DNA of 64,000 bases from an uncultured Atopobiaceae bacterium (lineage in GTDB: Bacteria > Actinomycetota > Coriobacteriia > Coriobacteriales > Atopobiaceae). This document shows positions 25,770 to 34,674 of the stretch, one piece after another. A model generated the notes under the pieces. It was not told the DNA's origin and searched no databases. It saw only the letters and a program-made list of their open reading frames with translations. Each line of letters starts with the position of its first letter. Positions within the stretch are counted from its first letter, which is position 1. A program made the translations under genes and the position numbers. The stretch covers positions 186,001-250,000 of the forward strand of contig CALUNW010000002.1 of assembly GCA_944322145.1 (NCBI GenBank), read 5' to 3'.

Positions 25770-27483
25770 AGGCGCGGGCGGGGACGACGCGCTCGGAGAG
25801 CCAGGCCGCGACCTCGTCCAGCGGCACGTCGAAGCGCTCGCCGGTCTCGCGGACCTTGACCTCGGCCATGCCGTTCGCCACGCCGCGCTTGCCCAGGATC
25901 ACCTGGTACGGGATGCCGATGAGGTCGGCGTCGGCAAACTTGACGCCCGGACGCTCCTTGCGGTCGTCCAGGAGCACCTCGAGGTCGGCGACGGAGAGCT
26001 CGTCCACGAGCTTCTCGGCAACGGGGGTGACCACGTCGTCGTTCACCGCGAGCGGCACGACCTCGACCTCGTAGGGCGCCACGCAGACGGGCCAGCAGAT
26101 GCCGTGCTCGTCGTTGTGCTGCTCCACGACGGCGGCCAGCGTGCGGGAGACGCCGATGCCGTAGCAGCCCATGAGGAAGGGTCGCTCCACGCCGTCCTCG
26201 TCGGCGAAGATGGCGCCCATGGACTCGGAGTACTTGGTGCCGAGCTGGAAGACCTGGGAGATCTCGATGCCGCGGGCGCTCTTGAGGGCGGCGCCGCAGT
26301 GCGGGCAGGGGTCGCCGGCCTTCACGCTCACGAGGTCGGCCCACTCGTCGACCTCGAAGTCGCGGCCGGGGCGGGCGCCGGTGTAGTGGTAGTCCACCTC
26401 GTTGGCGCCGCAGGTCCAGCTGACGCTCTCGCGCAGGGACTCGTCGCAGACCAGGCGCACGCCCCCAGGCAGGCCCACGGGCCCGATGAAGCCCTTGTGC
26501 AGGCCGGCGAGCTCGAGCTCCTCGTCGCTCATGAGGTGGTAGGCGCCGAAGAGCTTGCCCGCCTTGATCTCGTTGAGCTCGTGGTCGCCGGGGACGATGG
26601 CCACGACGCTGGTGCCGTCCTCGGCGACGAGCGCCAGGGACTTGCGCGTGCCGTTCTCCGGGAAGCCGAAGAAGTCGGCCACGGCCTCGATGGTGCCGAG
26701 GCCGGGAGTGTGGACCTTCTCGAGCGTGCCGTCGCCGGGGCCCTCGGTCACGGGGACCTTGGTCGCGGCGGCCTCGACGTCGGCCGCGAAGCCGCAGTCG
26801 CAGTAGACGAGCTCGGCCTCGCCGGAGTCCGCGAGCGCCATGAACTCGACGGAGGTGTCGCCGCCGATCTGGCCGGAGTCGGCCACGACGGGCAGCGCGT
26901 AGATGCCGCAGCGCTCGGCGATGCGCGCGTAGGCGGCCTTCTCCTGCTCGTAGCACTCCTGCAGCGACTCCTGGGTGGCGGAGAAGCTGTAGGCGTCCTT
27001 CATGATGAACTCGCGGCCGCGCATGAGGCCGAAGCGCGGGCGCATCTCGTCGCGGAACTTGTCCTGGATCTGGTAGAGCGTGCACGGGAGCTGCTTGTAG
27101 GAGCGCAGCTCGTTCTTCACGAGGTCGGTGAAGGTCTCCTCGTGCGTGGGGCCCAGGGCGAACTCGCGGCCGTGGCGGTCGGCGATGCGCATGAGCTCGG
27201 GGCCGTAGGCGTCCCAGCGGCCCGACTCGTGCCAGAGCTCGGCGGGGGTGAGGATCGGCACCATCATCTCCTGGGCGCCGATGGCCTCCATCTCGTCGCG
27301 GATGACGGCCTCGATCTTGCGGATCGAGCGCCAGGCGAGCGGCAGGTAGCTGTAGAGGCCGGCGGCGGTCTTGCGGATCATGCCGGCGCGCAGCAGCAGG
27401 CGGTGGCTCGCGAGCTCGGCCTCGGCCGGGTCCTCCTTCAGCGTGGGCGCGTAGAGCTGGGACATCTTCTGATAACGCTTCAC
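25768..27483 (-). CDS. proS: Prolyl-tRNA synthetase (bacterial type with editing domain)
   Basis: Charges tRNA-Pro. The 571 residues match the bacterial-type enzyme: class II motif 1 region, motif 2 with IQDKFRDEMRPRFGLMRGREFIMKDAYSF in part, a YbaK-like editing insertion at about 225-400 (EKVHTPGLGTIEAVADFFG, IVPGDHELNEIKAGKLFGA), motif 3 GCYGIGVSRTLAA and the C-terminal anticodon-binding domain. The GTG start at 27483 has AGAAGGG upstream; the ATG six codons later (MSQLYAP) lacks a site. Confidence 0.96.
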   Translation of the reverse strand: MKRYQKMSQLYAPTLKEDPAEAELASHRLLLRAGMIRKTAAGLYSYLPLAWRSIRKIEAVIRDEMEAIGAQEMMVPILTPAELWHESGRWDAYGPELMRIADRHGREFALGPTHEETFTDLVKNELRSYKQLPCTLYQIQDKFRDEMRPRFGLMRGREFIMKDAYSFSATQESLQECYEQEKAAYARIAERCGIYALPVVADSGQIGGDTSVEFMALADSGEAELVYCDCGFAADVEAAATKVPVTEGPGDGTLEKVHTPGLGTIEAVADFFGFPENGTRKSLALVAEDGTSVVAIVPGDHELNEIKAGKLFGAYHLMSDEELELAGLHKGFIGPVGLPGGVRLVCDESLRESVSWTCGANEVDYHYTGARPGRDFEVDEWADLVSVKAGDPCPHCGAALKSARGIEISQVFQLGTKYSESMGAIFADEDGVERPFLMGCYGIGVSRTLAAVVEQHNDEHGICWPVCVAPYEVEVVPLAVNDDVVTPVAEKLVDELSVADLEVLLDDRKERPGVKFADADLIGIPYQVILGKRGVANGMAEVKVRETGERFDVPLDEVAAWLSERVVPARA

Positions 27484-27576
27484 GTGCGTATCCCTTCTGT
27501 CATGCGATGCAACGCCCCTGATTCTACGCCATACGGCCGAGAAGAACGGTCGAGGCCGCAACTCAACCTCCGCCCC

Positions 27577-27662
27577 CCGGTCGGCATGACCTCCGGCGCT
27601 CAGACAGTCCTCGCGCAGAGGGCGCGCTGCGGAGCTCGCGGCGGAGGTCATGCCGGCCGGGG
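27577..27662. repeat. Long-stem hairpin repeat, copy B
   Basis: In the 334-base gap between proS and ispG, which has no gene. Arms of 21 bp (left about 27577-27597, ending CATGACCTCCG; right 27642-27662) pair with one mismatch. Read on the minus strand, the loop starts CCGCGAGCTCCGCAG and ends GAGGACTGTCTGAGCGC, matching copies C and D. The left boundary is uncertain by a base or two. Confidence 0.8.
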
Positions 27663-27711
27663 AGGCGGCCGTGGCGTCACTCAGTCGCAAGAATCAGCAG
27701 CGTTATCGTAG

Positions 27712-27810
27712 GCCTCGCGCCGGCCGCATATGCCCCGCCGCGAGTTCTGCAGGCGCGTCCTTTGCGCCGAAGCTGTCCGAGCGCCGGGGCATATGCGGCC
27801 GGCGCGAGGC
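27712..27810. repeat. Long-stem hairpin repeat, copy C
   Basis: A perfect 25-bp inverted repeat (27712-27736 and 27786-27810; left arm begins GCCTCGCGCCGGCC) encloses a 49-base loop with CCGCGAGTTCTGCAG at its start and CTGTCCGAGCGCC at its end. The right arm ends 7 bases from the ispG stop codon, so it is the likely 3' end of that message. Confidence 0.85.
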
Positions 27811-27817
27811 CAGACGG

Positions 27818-28909
27818 CTACGAGAAGCGCTTCTCGATCTCGGCGAAGAGCTCGTCGACGGCGTCGGACTCGTCGACGGTGCGGATCTTCTCGCCTGACG
27901 CGAAGAGGACGGCCTTCCCGCGGCCGCCGGCGAGGCCGATGTCGGCGCCCTTGGCCTCGCCGGGCCCGTTTACCACGCAGCCCATGACGGCCACGGTGAT
28001 GGGGGCGCGGACGCCCGCGAGGCGCCGCTCGACCTCGGACGCGACGCCCATGAGGTCCCACTGGCAGCGCCCGCAGGTGGGGCAGCTCACGAGCTCGGGG
28101 CGCAGGCGCCGAAGGCCGACGGCGGAGAGCAGGTCCCAGGCCACGTCGACCTCCTCGACGGGGTCGGCCGTGAGCGAGAGGCGCATCGTGTCGCCGATGC
28201 CCTCCATGAGCAGGGTGCCGATGGCGGCGGCGTTCTTGACCGTGCCCTGGCGCGCCGTGCCCGCCTCGGTCACGCCGATGTGCAGCGGCACGTCCGGCAG
28301 CTCGCGCGAGAGGGCGCGGTTGACCTCGACGGTGGTGGGCACGCCGTGGGCCTTGGCGGAGAGGACGATGTCGGCGAAGCCCCGGTCGCGGAAGTGCTCG
28401 ACGAAGGAGGTGGCGGAGCCGACCAGCTTCTCCACGTGCGTGAGGTCCTCCCGCTCGGCGTAGGCGGGGTCGAGCGAGCCGGCGTTGACGCCGATGCGAA
28501 TCGGGATGCCCGCCGCGCCGGCCTCGTCGATCACGGCGTCGACGCGTTCCCAGCTGCCGATGTTGCCCGGGTTGACGCGCAGCGCCGCGGCGCCGCGGCG
28601 GCACGCCTCGATGGCGAGCCGGTGGTCGAAGTGGATGTCCGCCACCACGGGCAGGGTCGACTCGGCGCAGATGCGCTGGAAGCCGTCGAGCGCGGCGGCG
28701 TCGGGCACGGCCACGCGGATGATCTCGCAGCCGGCGGCGGCGAGGCGTGCGATCTGCGCGAGCGTGGCGTCGGCGTCGGAGGTCGGCGTCGTGCACATGG
28801 ACTGCACCGAGACGGGCGCGCCGCCGCCGACGGCGACGTCGCCGACGCGCACCTGCCTCGTGAGCTCGCGCGGGAGGAGCGCCCGGTTCTTCTCGGTCAC
28901 CAAGATCAC
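27818..28909 (-). CDS. ispG: 4-hydroxy-3-methylbut-2-enyl diphosphate synthase
   Basis: Penultimate enzyme of the methylerythritol phosphate pathway, a [4Fe-4S] reductase. The 363 residues include VSVQSMCTTPT, VVADIHFDHRLA, LRVNPGNIG, GVNAGSLD, and the cluster-binding CPTCGRC plus MGCVVNGPGEA. The GTG start lies immediately before the rseP stop (no gap), placing ispG last in the uppS-cdsA-dxr-rseP-ispG run. Confidence 0.96.
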   Translation of the reverse strand: MILVTEKNRALLPRELTRQVRVGDVAVGGGAPVSVQSMCTTPTSDADATLAQIARLAAAGCEIIRVAVPDAAALDGFQRICAESTLPVVADIHFDHRLAIEACRRGAAALRVNPGNIGSWERVDAVIDEAGAAGIPIRIGVNAGSLDPAYAEREDLTHVEKLVGSATSFVEHFRDRGFADIVLSAKAHGVPTTVEVNRALSRELPDVPLHIGVTEAGTARQGTVKNAAAIGTLLMEGIGDTMRLSLTADPVEEVDVAWDLLSAVGLRRLRPELVSCPTCGRCQWDLMGVASEVERRLAGVRAPITVAVMGCVVNGPGEAKGADIGLAGGRGKAVLFASGEKIRTVDESDAVDELFAEIEKRFS

Positions 28910-30295
28910 CTAGCCAATCACAAAGCGGACGATGTCGTTCTTGAGCACGACGACGAAGACGAAGATCATGAAGCCCAGGCCCAGGTAGCTCAGGCCGTTC
29001 TGGACGCGCGGCGTGAGGGGCCGCCTGATCGCGAGCTGCACGAGCTCGATCAAGATCTTGCCGCCGTCGAAGGGCGGCAGCGGGATCAGGTTCATGAAGC
29101 CGAGCGACATGGAGATCGCGGCGGCAAAGAGCAGGAGGTCGGAGAGGCCCGTCGAGGCCGCCTCGGAGGCCATGGCGGAGATGCCCACGATGGAGCTCGA
29201 CTGGTCGAGGATCTCCATCGTCTGGCTCGGGTTGAGGAGCTGCGCCACGTACGAGGCGACCTGACCGGTGTAGGTGAGCGTCGCCTGGGCGGCCTGCGCG
29301 GGCGTCAGGTGGAAGGTGGCGACGGTGGAGCGGATGCCGATCGCCTCGGGGGGCTCGCCGTCGGGAAGGTCGAGAAGGACGGTGCGGTCCTGGCCGTCGC
29401 GCTGGTAGGTGAGCTCGAAGTCGGTCCCGCTCTCGAGGTAGGGCGCGAGGGCGTCCTGAAGGCCGGTCCAGGTGGAGACCTCCTCGTCGCCCACCGCGAC
29501 GATGACGTCGCCCTCCGCAAGGCCGGCGGCCTCGGCGGGGCTCCCCTCCTCCACCGCGCCGATGGTGCTCACGTCCGGGACGTAGCGGTACTCCTGCGCC
29601 ATGAACGAGCAGGTCACGATCACGAAGGCCAGGACGATGTTGACGAGCGGGCCGGCGACGAGCATGCAGATGCGCTTGAGGGGGCTCGCGCCGAGGTAGG
29701 TGCGCGAGCGCTCCTGCTCGAGGAAGAGCTCGGGGCACACGCCCGCGTCGTGGGGCGCCCCCGCCTCGGTGGAGCCGGGCGCCGAGAAGTCGTGCCCGCG
29801 GTCGTACTCCGTCAGGTTGTTGGCGTCGCGCGCCGGCGTCTCGAAGGCCTCGGGGTAGGAGACCTGGCCGGGACGCTCCCCGAGCTCGGGGTCATAGTAC
29901 GGGCGGATCGAGGCCCAGTCGCTGAGCGTGGCGAGAAGGTCGTAGGCGCGGTCCACGTCGATGCCGAGCTCCTCGGCCACCTCGCCGGCCTTCACGCGGC
30001 CGCGCCGGGTGACGATGGCGAGCGCGGGCGCGAGCAGCTCGTCGTCTGCGCCCTCCATGCCGCAGATGCGCGTGTAGCCGCCGAGAAGGACGGGCGTGAT
30101 GCCGAACTCGGTGCCCACCGAGCGGCTCTTCACGGAGAGCTTGAGGCGGCAGGGCAGCCCGAGGAAGAACTCGGTCGCGCGCACGCGGAAGGCGCGGGCG
30201 GCGAGATAGTGCCCTCCCTCGTGGACGAAGACGAGCACGGAGAGGACGACGAGGCCCCAGAAGGCGGCCGAGAGAAAACCGGTGACAGAGCTCAA
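28910..30295 (-). CDS. rseP: RseP-type site-2 protease with winged-helix-like insertion
   Basis: Intramembrane zinc protease that cuts transmembrane regulators. In 461 residues: HEGGH at 25-29, the membrane re-entrant GITPVLLGGYTR, a PDZ domain at about 240-330 (VEEGSPAEAAGLAEGDVIVAV), and NLIPLPPFDGG near the end. Between the first loop and the second membrane helix there is an insertion at about residues 85-200, whose first half (APALAIVTRRGRVKAGEVAE) looks like a winged helix. The TTG start follows GGAGGT and overlaps the dxr stop (TTGA). Confidence 0.88.
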   Translation of the reverse strand: MSSVTGFLSAAFWGLVVLSVLVFVHEGGHYLAARAFRVRATEFFLGLPCRLKLSVKSRSVGTEFGITPVLLGGYTRICGMEGADDELLAPALAIVTRRGRVKAGEVAEELGIDVDRAYDLLATLSDWASIRPYYDPELGERPGQVSYPEAFETPARDANNLTEYDRGHDFSAPGSTEAGAPHDAGVCPELFLEQERSRTYLGASPLKRICMLVAGPLVNIVLAFVIVTCSFMAQEYRYVPDVSTIGAVEEGSPAEAAGLAEGDVIVAVGDEEVSTWTGLQDALAPYLESGTDFELTYQRDGQDRTVLLDLPDGEPPEAIGIRSTVATFHLTPAQAAQATLTYTGQVASYVAQLLNPSQTMEILDQSSSIVGISAMASEAASTGLSDLLLFAAAISMSLGFMNLIPLPPFDGGKILIELVQLAIRRPLTPRVQNGLSYLGLGFMIFVFVVVLKNDIVRFVIG

Positions 30296-31491
30296 GAGCA
30301 GACCTCCGAGAGAGCGGTGCGGGCCAGCTCGCGGGCACGTGCGTCGACCTCGTCGAGCTGCTCGACCGACTCTACCGCTTCCACGGGCGTCTGTCGCATG
30401 ACGCGCTCGACGACGCGCTCGATGTCGGGGAATGCGCACAAACCTTCGCGGAAGCGCTCGTTGGCGATCTCGTTGGCGGCGTTCATCGCACACGGCAGGG
30501 TGCCGCCCGCACGGCCCGCCTCCCGGGCGAGCGCGAGGCAGCCGAAGGCCTCCTCGTCGGCCTCGCCGAAGGTGAAGGGGTCCTCCGCGCACCAGTCGAC
30601 GCGGGAGGCGGTGGCCTCCCAGCGCTCGGGGTAGCTGAGCGCGTACTGGATCGGAGCGCGCATGTCCGAGCTGCCGAGCTGCGCCTTGACCACGCCGTCC
30701 ACGAACTCGACCATCGAGTGGATCTTGCTCTGCCGGTGCACGAGGACGCGGATGGCGTCGACGGGCTGGGCGAAGAGGTGGTGCGCCTCGATGACCTCGA
30801 GCCCCTTGTTCATGAGCGTGGCGCAGTCGATCGTGATCTTGGCCCCCATGGTCCAGGTGGGGTGCGCCAGAGCCTCGGCGGCGGTGACGCGTTCGAGCTC
30901 GGCGCGCGTCCGCCCGTAGAAGGGGCCGCCCGAGCAGGTGAGCCAGATGCGCGCCACGTCCTCGGGGCGCTCCCCCACCAGGCACTGGAAGATCGCGCTG
31001 TGCTCGGAGTCGACGGGCAGCAGCGCGCCGGGGCGCGCGAGCGGCATCATGAGGTCGCCGCCGCAGACGATGGACTCCTTGTTGGCATAGGCGAGGCGCT
31101 TGCCGGCGCGCAGGGCGGCATAGCCCGCGTGGATGCCCGCGAAGCCGACGAGCGCGTTGACCACGACGTCGACGTCGGGAAGCGTCGCGAGTTCGGTGAC
31201 GGCCTGCGCGCCGGAGGCGAGGCGGCAGCCCGCGGGCAGCTCGCCCAGGACGGGGTCCTGCGCATGGGCGGGGTCGGCGACGGCGACGTGCGCCGCGGAG
31301 AACTCGCGCGCCGCGGAGACGAGCGCGTCGGTCGAGGAGCTCACGGAGAGCGCGACCACCCGCAGGCGGTCGGCGTGACGCCGGCAGACGTCGAGGGTCT
31401 GCGTTCCGATGGAGCCGGAGCACCCGAGGACCGCCACGCGAAGCGGCTCGGGCGCGTGCGCCGGCGCGCCGGCGCGGCAGGTGTCTGTCAC
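30292..31491 (-). CDS. dxr: 1-deoxy-D-xylulose 5-phosphate reductoisomerase
   Basis: Makes methylerythritol 4-phosphate using NADPH. The 399 residues show the NADPH motif VAVLGCSGSIGTQTLDV, NALVGFAGIHAGYAAL, LAYANKESIV, PVDSEHSAIFQ with the metal and substrate ligands, and SGGPF. The GTG start overlaps the cdsA stop (GTGA). The order uppS-cdsA-dxr-rseP-ispG is a classical conserved operon. Confidence 0.96.
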   Translation of the reverse strand: MTDTCRAGAPAHAPEPLRVAVLGCSGSIGTQTLDVCRRHADRLRVVALSVSSSTDALVSAAREFSAAHVAVADPAHAQDPVLGELPAGCRLASGAQAVTELATLPDVDVVVNALVGFAGIHAGYAALRAGKRLAYANKESIVCGGDLMMPLARPGALLPVDSEHSAIFQCLVGERPEDVARIWLTCSGGPFYGRTRAELERVTAAEALAHPTWTMGAKITIDCATLMNKGLEVIEAHHLFAQPVDAIRVLVHRQSKIHSMVEFVDGVVKAQLGSSDMRAPIQYALSYPERWEATASRVDWCAEDPFTFGEADEEAFGCLALAREAGRAGGTLPCAMNAANEIANERFREGLCAFPDIERVVERVMRQTPVEAVESVEQLDEVDARARELARTALSEVCS

Positions 31492-32438
31492 AGGATGCCT
31501 CCAAAGCGAAGCAGGAAGAACGCGGCCATGCCGCCGAAGAGCATGGAGTCGCTGCGGTCGAGCAGGCCGCCGTGGCCGGGGATGAGGTTTCCGGAGTCCT
31601 TGACGCCGGCGCCGCGCTTGATGCGCGACTCGAAGAGGTCGCCGAAGACCGCCGCGATGCCCACGACGAGGCCGCAGGTCGCCGCGAGGGGGACGTCGAG
31701 CGCGGGCACGAGGAACAGGGACACGAGCACCCACACGAGGACAGATCCCACGAGGCCGCCGACGAAGCCCTCGACGCTCTTGCTCGGGGAGATGCGCGGC
31801 GCGAGCTTGTGGGCGCCGATGGCGGAGCCCACGAAGTAGGCCATGGCGTCGTTGCCCCAGATGGAGAGCATGACGGCAAGGGCGAGAAGGGCGCCGGGGA
31901 CGCCGGGGTCGAAGGAGCGGATGAGGACGATGCTCGAGAACGCGAGCGAGGTGTAGACGGGCCCGAAGGCCGTGACCGCGACGTCGGCAATGTTGGCGCG
32001 CGGCGTGAGCACGTACCATACGGCGCAGGCCATGAGCAGGACGAAGATCACGAGCGTGAGCGCCAGCAGTCCGTTGGCGTAGGCGGCGAGCGGGAAGAGC
32101 AGGGCGGCGGCGAGGCCGACGACCTCGTTGGGCATGCGACCGCCCATGCGGCTGATGCGGAAGAACTCGGAGCAGCACAGCCACGCCTCGGCGGCGACGA
32201 GCACGGTGGTCGTGAGGGGCCCGACGAACAGGCAGGCGAGCGTCACGAGCGCGTAGATGGCGCCAGAGGTGGACCGCGTGAGCAGGCGCTCCGCGGAGCT
32301 TCTCGCCTTCTGGCCCTTCAGGTCGCCCGCGGCGCGCGCCTCCTCCTTGGAGGCGCGGCGGTTCTCGAGGCGCTCGATCTGGCGGTCGAGGCCGGTGGAG
32401 CCGCGGTTCTTATCGGCCCCCCTCTTGGCTGAGGTCAC
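31488..32438 (-). CDS. cdsA: Phosphatidate cytidylyltransferase
   Basis: Makes CDP-diacylglycerol in the membrane. The 316 residues have about eight membrane segments and the family signature SPSKSVEGFVGGLVGS with DLFESRIKRGAGVKDSGNLI (in part) and PGHGGLLDRSDS. The first 55 residues are a hydrophilic, highly charged extension not usual for the family. The GTG start overlaps the uppS stop (GTGA). Confidence 0.93.
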   Translation of the reverse strand: MTSAKRGADKNRGSTGLDRQIERLENRRASKEEARAAGDLKGQKARSSAERLLTRSTSGAIYALVTLACLFVGPLTTTVLVAAEAWLCCSEFFRISRMGGRMPNEVVGLAAALLFPLAAYANGLLALTLVIFVLLMACAVWYVLTPRANIADVAVTAFGPVYTSLAFSSIVLIRSFDPGVPGALLALAVMLSIWGNDAMAYFVGSAIGAHKLAPRISPSKSVEGFVGGLVGSVLVWVLVSLFLVPALDVPLAATCGLVVGIAAVFGDLFESRIKRGAGVKDSGNLIPGHGGLLDRSDSMLFGGMAAFFLLRFGGIL

Positions 32439-33220
32439 GACGACACCACTCCCCCGAAGCGGCGCGAGCGCCCCTGGAACGAGGCGACGGCGCGCAGGAA
32501 GTCCCAGCGGGAGAAGTCGGGCCAGAGGACGGGCGTGACGTAGAACTCGGTGTACGCGAGCTGCCAGAGGAGGTAGTTGGAGAGGCGCATCTCGCCGGAG
32601 GTCCTGATCAGCAGGTCGGGGTCAGGGAGGTCGGCGGTGTAGAGGCGCCCGGCGAGAGCCGTCTCGTCGACGTCGTCGGCAGAGAGCGCCCCGCGCGCGA
32701 CGTCGCGGGCGATCTCGCGCGCGGCACGCGCGATCTCGGCGCGGGAGCCGTAGTTGACGGCGAGCGCGAACGTCATGCCGGTGTGGTCGGCGGTCTCGTC
32801 CAGGCCGCGCTGGAAGACCCTGCGCGTGCGCTCGGGCAGGGAGTCGATGTCCCCGAGGAAGCGCAGCCGCACGTTCTCCTGGTGGAAGAGGGGCAGCTCG
32901 TTGACAAGCGTCGTGGCAAAGAGATGCATGAGGAGGTCGACCTCGCGCTTGGGCCTGCGCCAGTTCTCCGTGGAGAAGGCGTAGACGGAGAGGACGTCGA
33001 GGCCCAGGCGCACGCTCGTGGTCACGGCCTCGCGCAGCGAGTCGACGCCCGCTACGTGGCCCTGGGAGCGGTCGAGGCCGCGGGCCGTGGCCCAGCGGCC
33101 GTTGCCGTCCATGATGATGGAGACGTGCGCGGGGATGCGCTCGAGGTCGACGTCGTCGAGGGAGATGTCGTCATGCGCGCCCTCGTAGTAGGCGCGCAGC
33201 TTATCGATGTCGAGAAGCAC
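32435..33220 (-). CDS. uppS: Undecaprenyl diphosphate synthase (cis-prenyltransferase)
   Basis: Elongates farnesyl diphosphate with IPP to the C55 carrier lipid for cell-wall synthesis. The 261 residues show HVSIIMDGNGRWA with the catalytic aspartate, GHVAGVDSLRE, YAFSTENWRRP and the IPP-binding RTSGEMRLSNYLLWQ. The GTG start shares a base with the frr stop (TAGTG). MEP-pathway genes downstream supply its substrate. Confidence 0.95.
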   Translation of the reverse strand: MLLDIDKLRAYYEGAHDDISLDDVDLERIPAHVSIIMDGNGRWATARGLDRSQGHVAGVDSLREAVTTSVRLGLDVLSVYAFSTENWRRPKREVDLLMHLFATTLVNELPLFHQENVRLRFLGDIDSLPERTRRVFQRGLDETADHTGMTFALAVNYGSRAEIARAAREIARDVARGALSADDVDETALAGRLYTADLPDPDLLIRTSGEMRLSNYLLWQLAYTEFYVTPVLWPDFSRWDFLRAVASFQGRSRRFGGVVSS

Positions 33221-33765
33221 TAGATCTCCATCACCTCGGCGCTCTTGGCCTTGAGCAGCTCGTCGATCTTGGCGACGTAGGAGTCGGTGACCTTCTGGAC
33301 GGCCTTCTTCTCGCGCGACTGCTCGTCATCGGAGAGCTCCTCGTTGCGCTCGATCTTGCCGTTGACGTCGCGGCGGACGTTGCGGACGGAGACGCGCGCC
33401 TCCTCGGCGAGCTCCTTGCACTCCTTGACGAGCTCCTTGCGGCGCTCCTCGGTGGGCTTGGGGAACGGCAGGCGAATCGAGACGCCGTCGTTGGACGGCG
33501 TGATGCCGAGGTCGGAGCTCTCGATGGCCTTCTCGATGGCGCGCAGGGCGCTCTTGTCCCACGGCTCGACGACGAGCATGGAGGCCTCGGGGACCTTGAT
33601 GCCGGCGAGCTGGGTGATGGGGGTCGGCTGGCCGTAGTAGTCGACCATGATGGGGGCGAGGATCTGGGCGTTGGCGCGCCCGGTGCGGACGCGGGCGAAG
33701 TTGGCCTTGAGCGCGTCGAGGCACTTGCCCATGTTCTTCTCGGCCTTGTCGGTGTACTCGCTCAT
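33220..33765 (-). CDS. frr: Ribosome recycling factor
   Basis: Splits post-termination ribosomes together with EF-G. The 181 residues are the normal length, with the long helical domain (VRTGRANAQIL, LKANFARVRTG) and the small domain beginning YYGQPTPITQLAGI. It is 3 bases downstream of pyrH and part of the rpsB-tsf / pyrH-frr order common in bacteria. Confidence 0.97.
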   Translation of the reverse strand: MSEYTDKAEKNMGKCLDALKANFARVRTGRANAQILAPIMVDYYGQPTPITQLAGIKVPEASMLVVEPWDKSALRAIEKAIESSDLGITPSNDGVSIRLPFPKPTEERRKELVKECKELAEEARVSVRNVRRDVNGKIERNEELSDDEQSREKKAVQKVTDSYVAKIDELLKAKSAEVMEI

Positions 33766-33768
33766 TGT

Positions 33769-34497
33769 CTAGTCCTCCTCGACGACGGTGGTTCCAACGT
33801 GCTCTCCGCTGACGGCCCTCATGAAGACGCCGGGCTGCTTGATGTCAAAGACCATGATCGGCATCTTGTTGTCGTGGCACAGGGCCGTGGCGGTGGCGTC
33901 CATGACCTTGAGGTCGCGGTTGAGGACCTCGCGGTAGCTGATGGTCTCGAAGCGCTTGGCGTCGGGGTTGGTGCGCGGGTCCGCGTCGTAGATGCCGTCG
34001 ACGTTGGTGGCCTTCATGAGGACCTCTGCGTTGATCTCGCAGGCGCGCAGGGCGGCGGCGGTGTCTGTGGTGAAGTAGGGGTTGCCCGTGCCGGCGGCGT
34101 AGATGGTGATGCGCCCCTTCTCGAGGTGGCGGATCGCGCGCCGGCGAATGTAGGGCTCGGCGATCTGGCGCATCTCGATGGCGCTCATCACGCGGCAGTC
34201 CATGCCGTTGCGTTCGAAGCAGTCCTGGAGCGAGAGGGAGTTGATGACCGTCGCGAGCATGCCCATGTTGTCGCCCTGGGCACGGTCCATGCCGGCGGCG
34301 GCGCCGGCGAGGCCGCGGAAGATGTTGCCGCCTCCCACGACGATGGCAACCTGGACGCCCGCCTCCCAGACGGGCCTGATCTCCTCAGCGAGGCGCTGCG
34401 GGACCGCGGGGTCGATGCCGTAGGAGCGCTCCCCCATCAGGGCCTCGCCCGAGAGCTTGAGAAGAACGCGCTGGTACTTGATGTTTGTGTCAGACAA
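33769..34497 (-). CDS. pyrH: UMP kinase
   Basis: Phosphorylates UMP to UDP; hexameric amino-acid-kinase fold. The 242 residues include [30 protein letters not shown]-like [12 protein letters not shown], and [19 protein letters not shown] in part. TTG at 34497 was chosen because GGAGG lies 5 bases before it; a GTG ten codons upstream would extend into the region of that site. Confidence 0.95.
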   Translation of the reverse strand: MSDTNIKYQRVLLKLSGEALMGERSYGIDPAVPQRLAEEIRPVWEAGVQVAIVVGGGNIFRGLAGAAAGMDRAQGDNMGMLATVINSLSLQDCFERNGMDCRVMSAIEMRQIAEPYIRRRAIRHLEKGRITIYAAGTGNPYFTTDTAAALRACEINAEVLMKATNVDGIYDADPRTNPDAKRFETISYREVLNRDLKVMDATATALCHDNKMPIMVFDIKQPGVFMRAVSGEHVGTTVVEED

Positions 34498-34621
34498 GCC
34501 GACCTCCACTCCTCGATGTGGCTTCACGTGATTCTATCAGACGGCAGGCGTGCGGGGCGCGCGGCATCGGCGGGCACCCCTCATTGCTGTCTGCGGACGG
34601 GCGAGAAGGGCCTCGGGCCGC

Positions 34622-34654
34622 AAAAAAGGGGCCGGCGATGCGCTCGCCGGCCCC
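34622..34654 (-). terminator. Terminator of rpsB-tsf
   Basis: On the minus strand an 11-bp perfect stem GGGGCCGGCGA/TCGCCGGCCCC with a 5-base loop is followed by TTTTTT, 20 bases past the tsf stop. Confidence 0.95.
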
Positions 34655-34674
34655 GGTGACGATTGTGCTGCGCG

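Noticed and set aside
24436..27711. A 1091-codon plus-strand open frame opposite proS and the FMN-oxidase gene
   Set aside because: The translation is low-complexity (A, G, H, V, R-rich), covers two well-supported minus-strand genes and two tRNA regions, and has no recognisable domain. High GC content produces such antisense open frames throughout the window.
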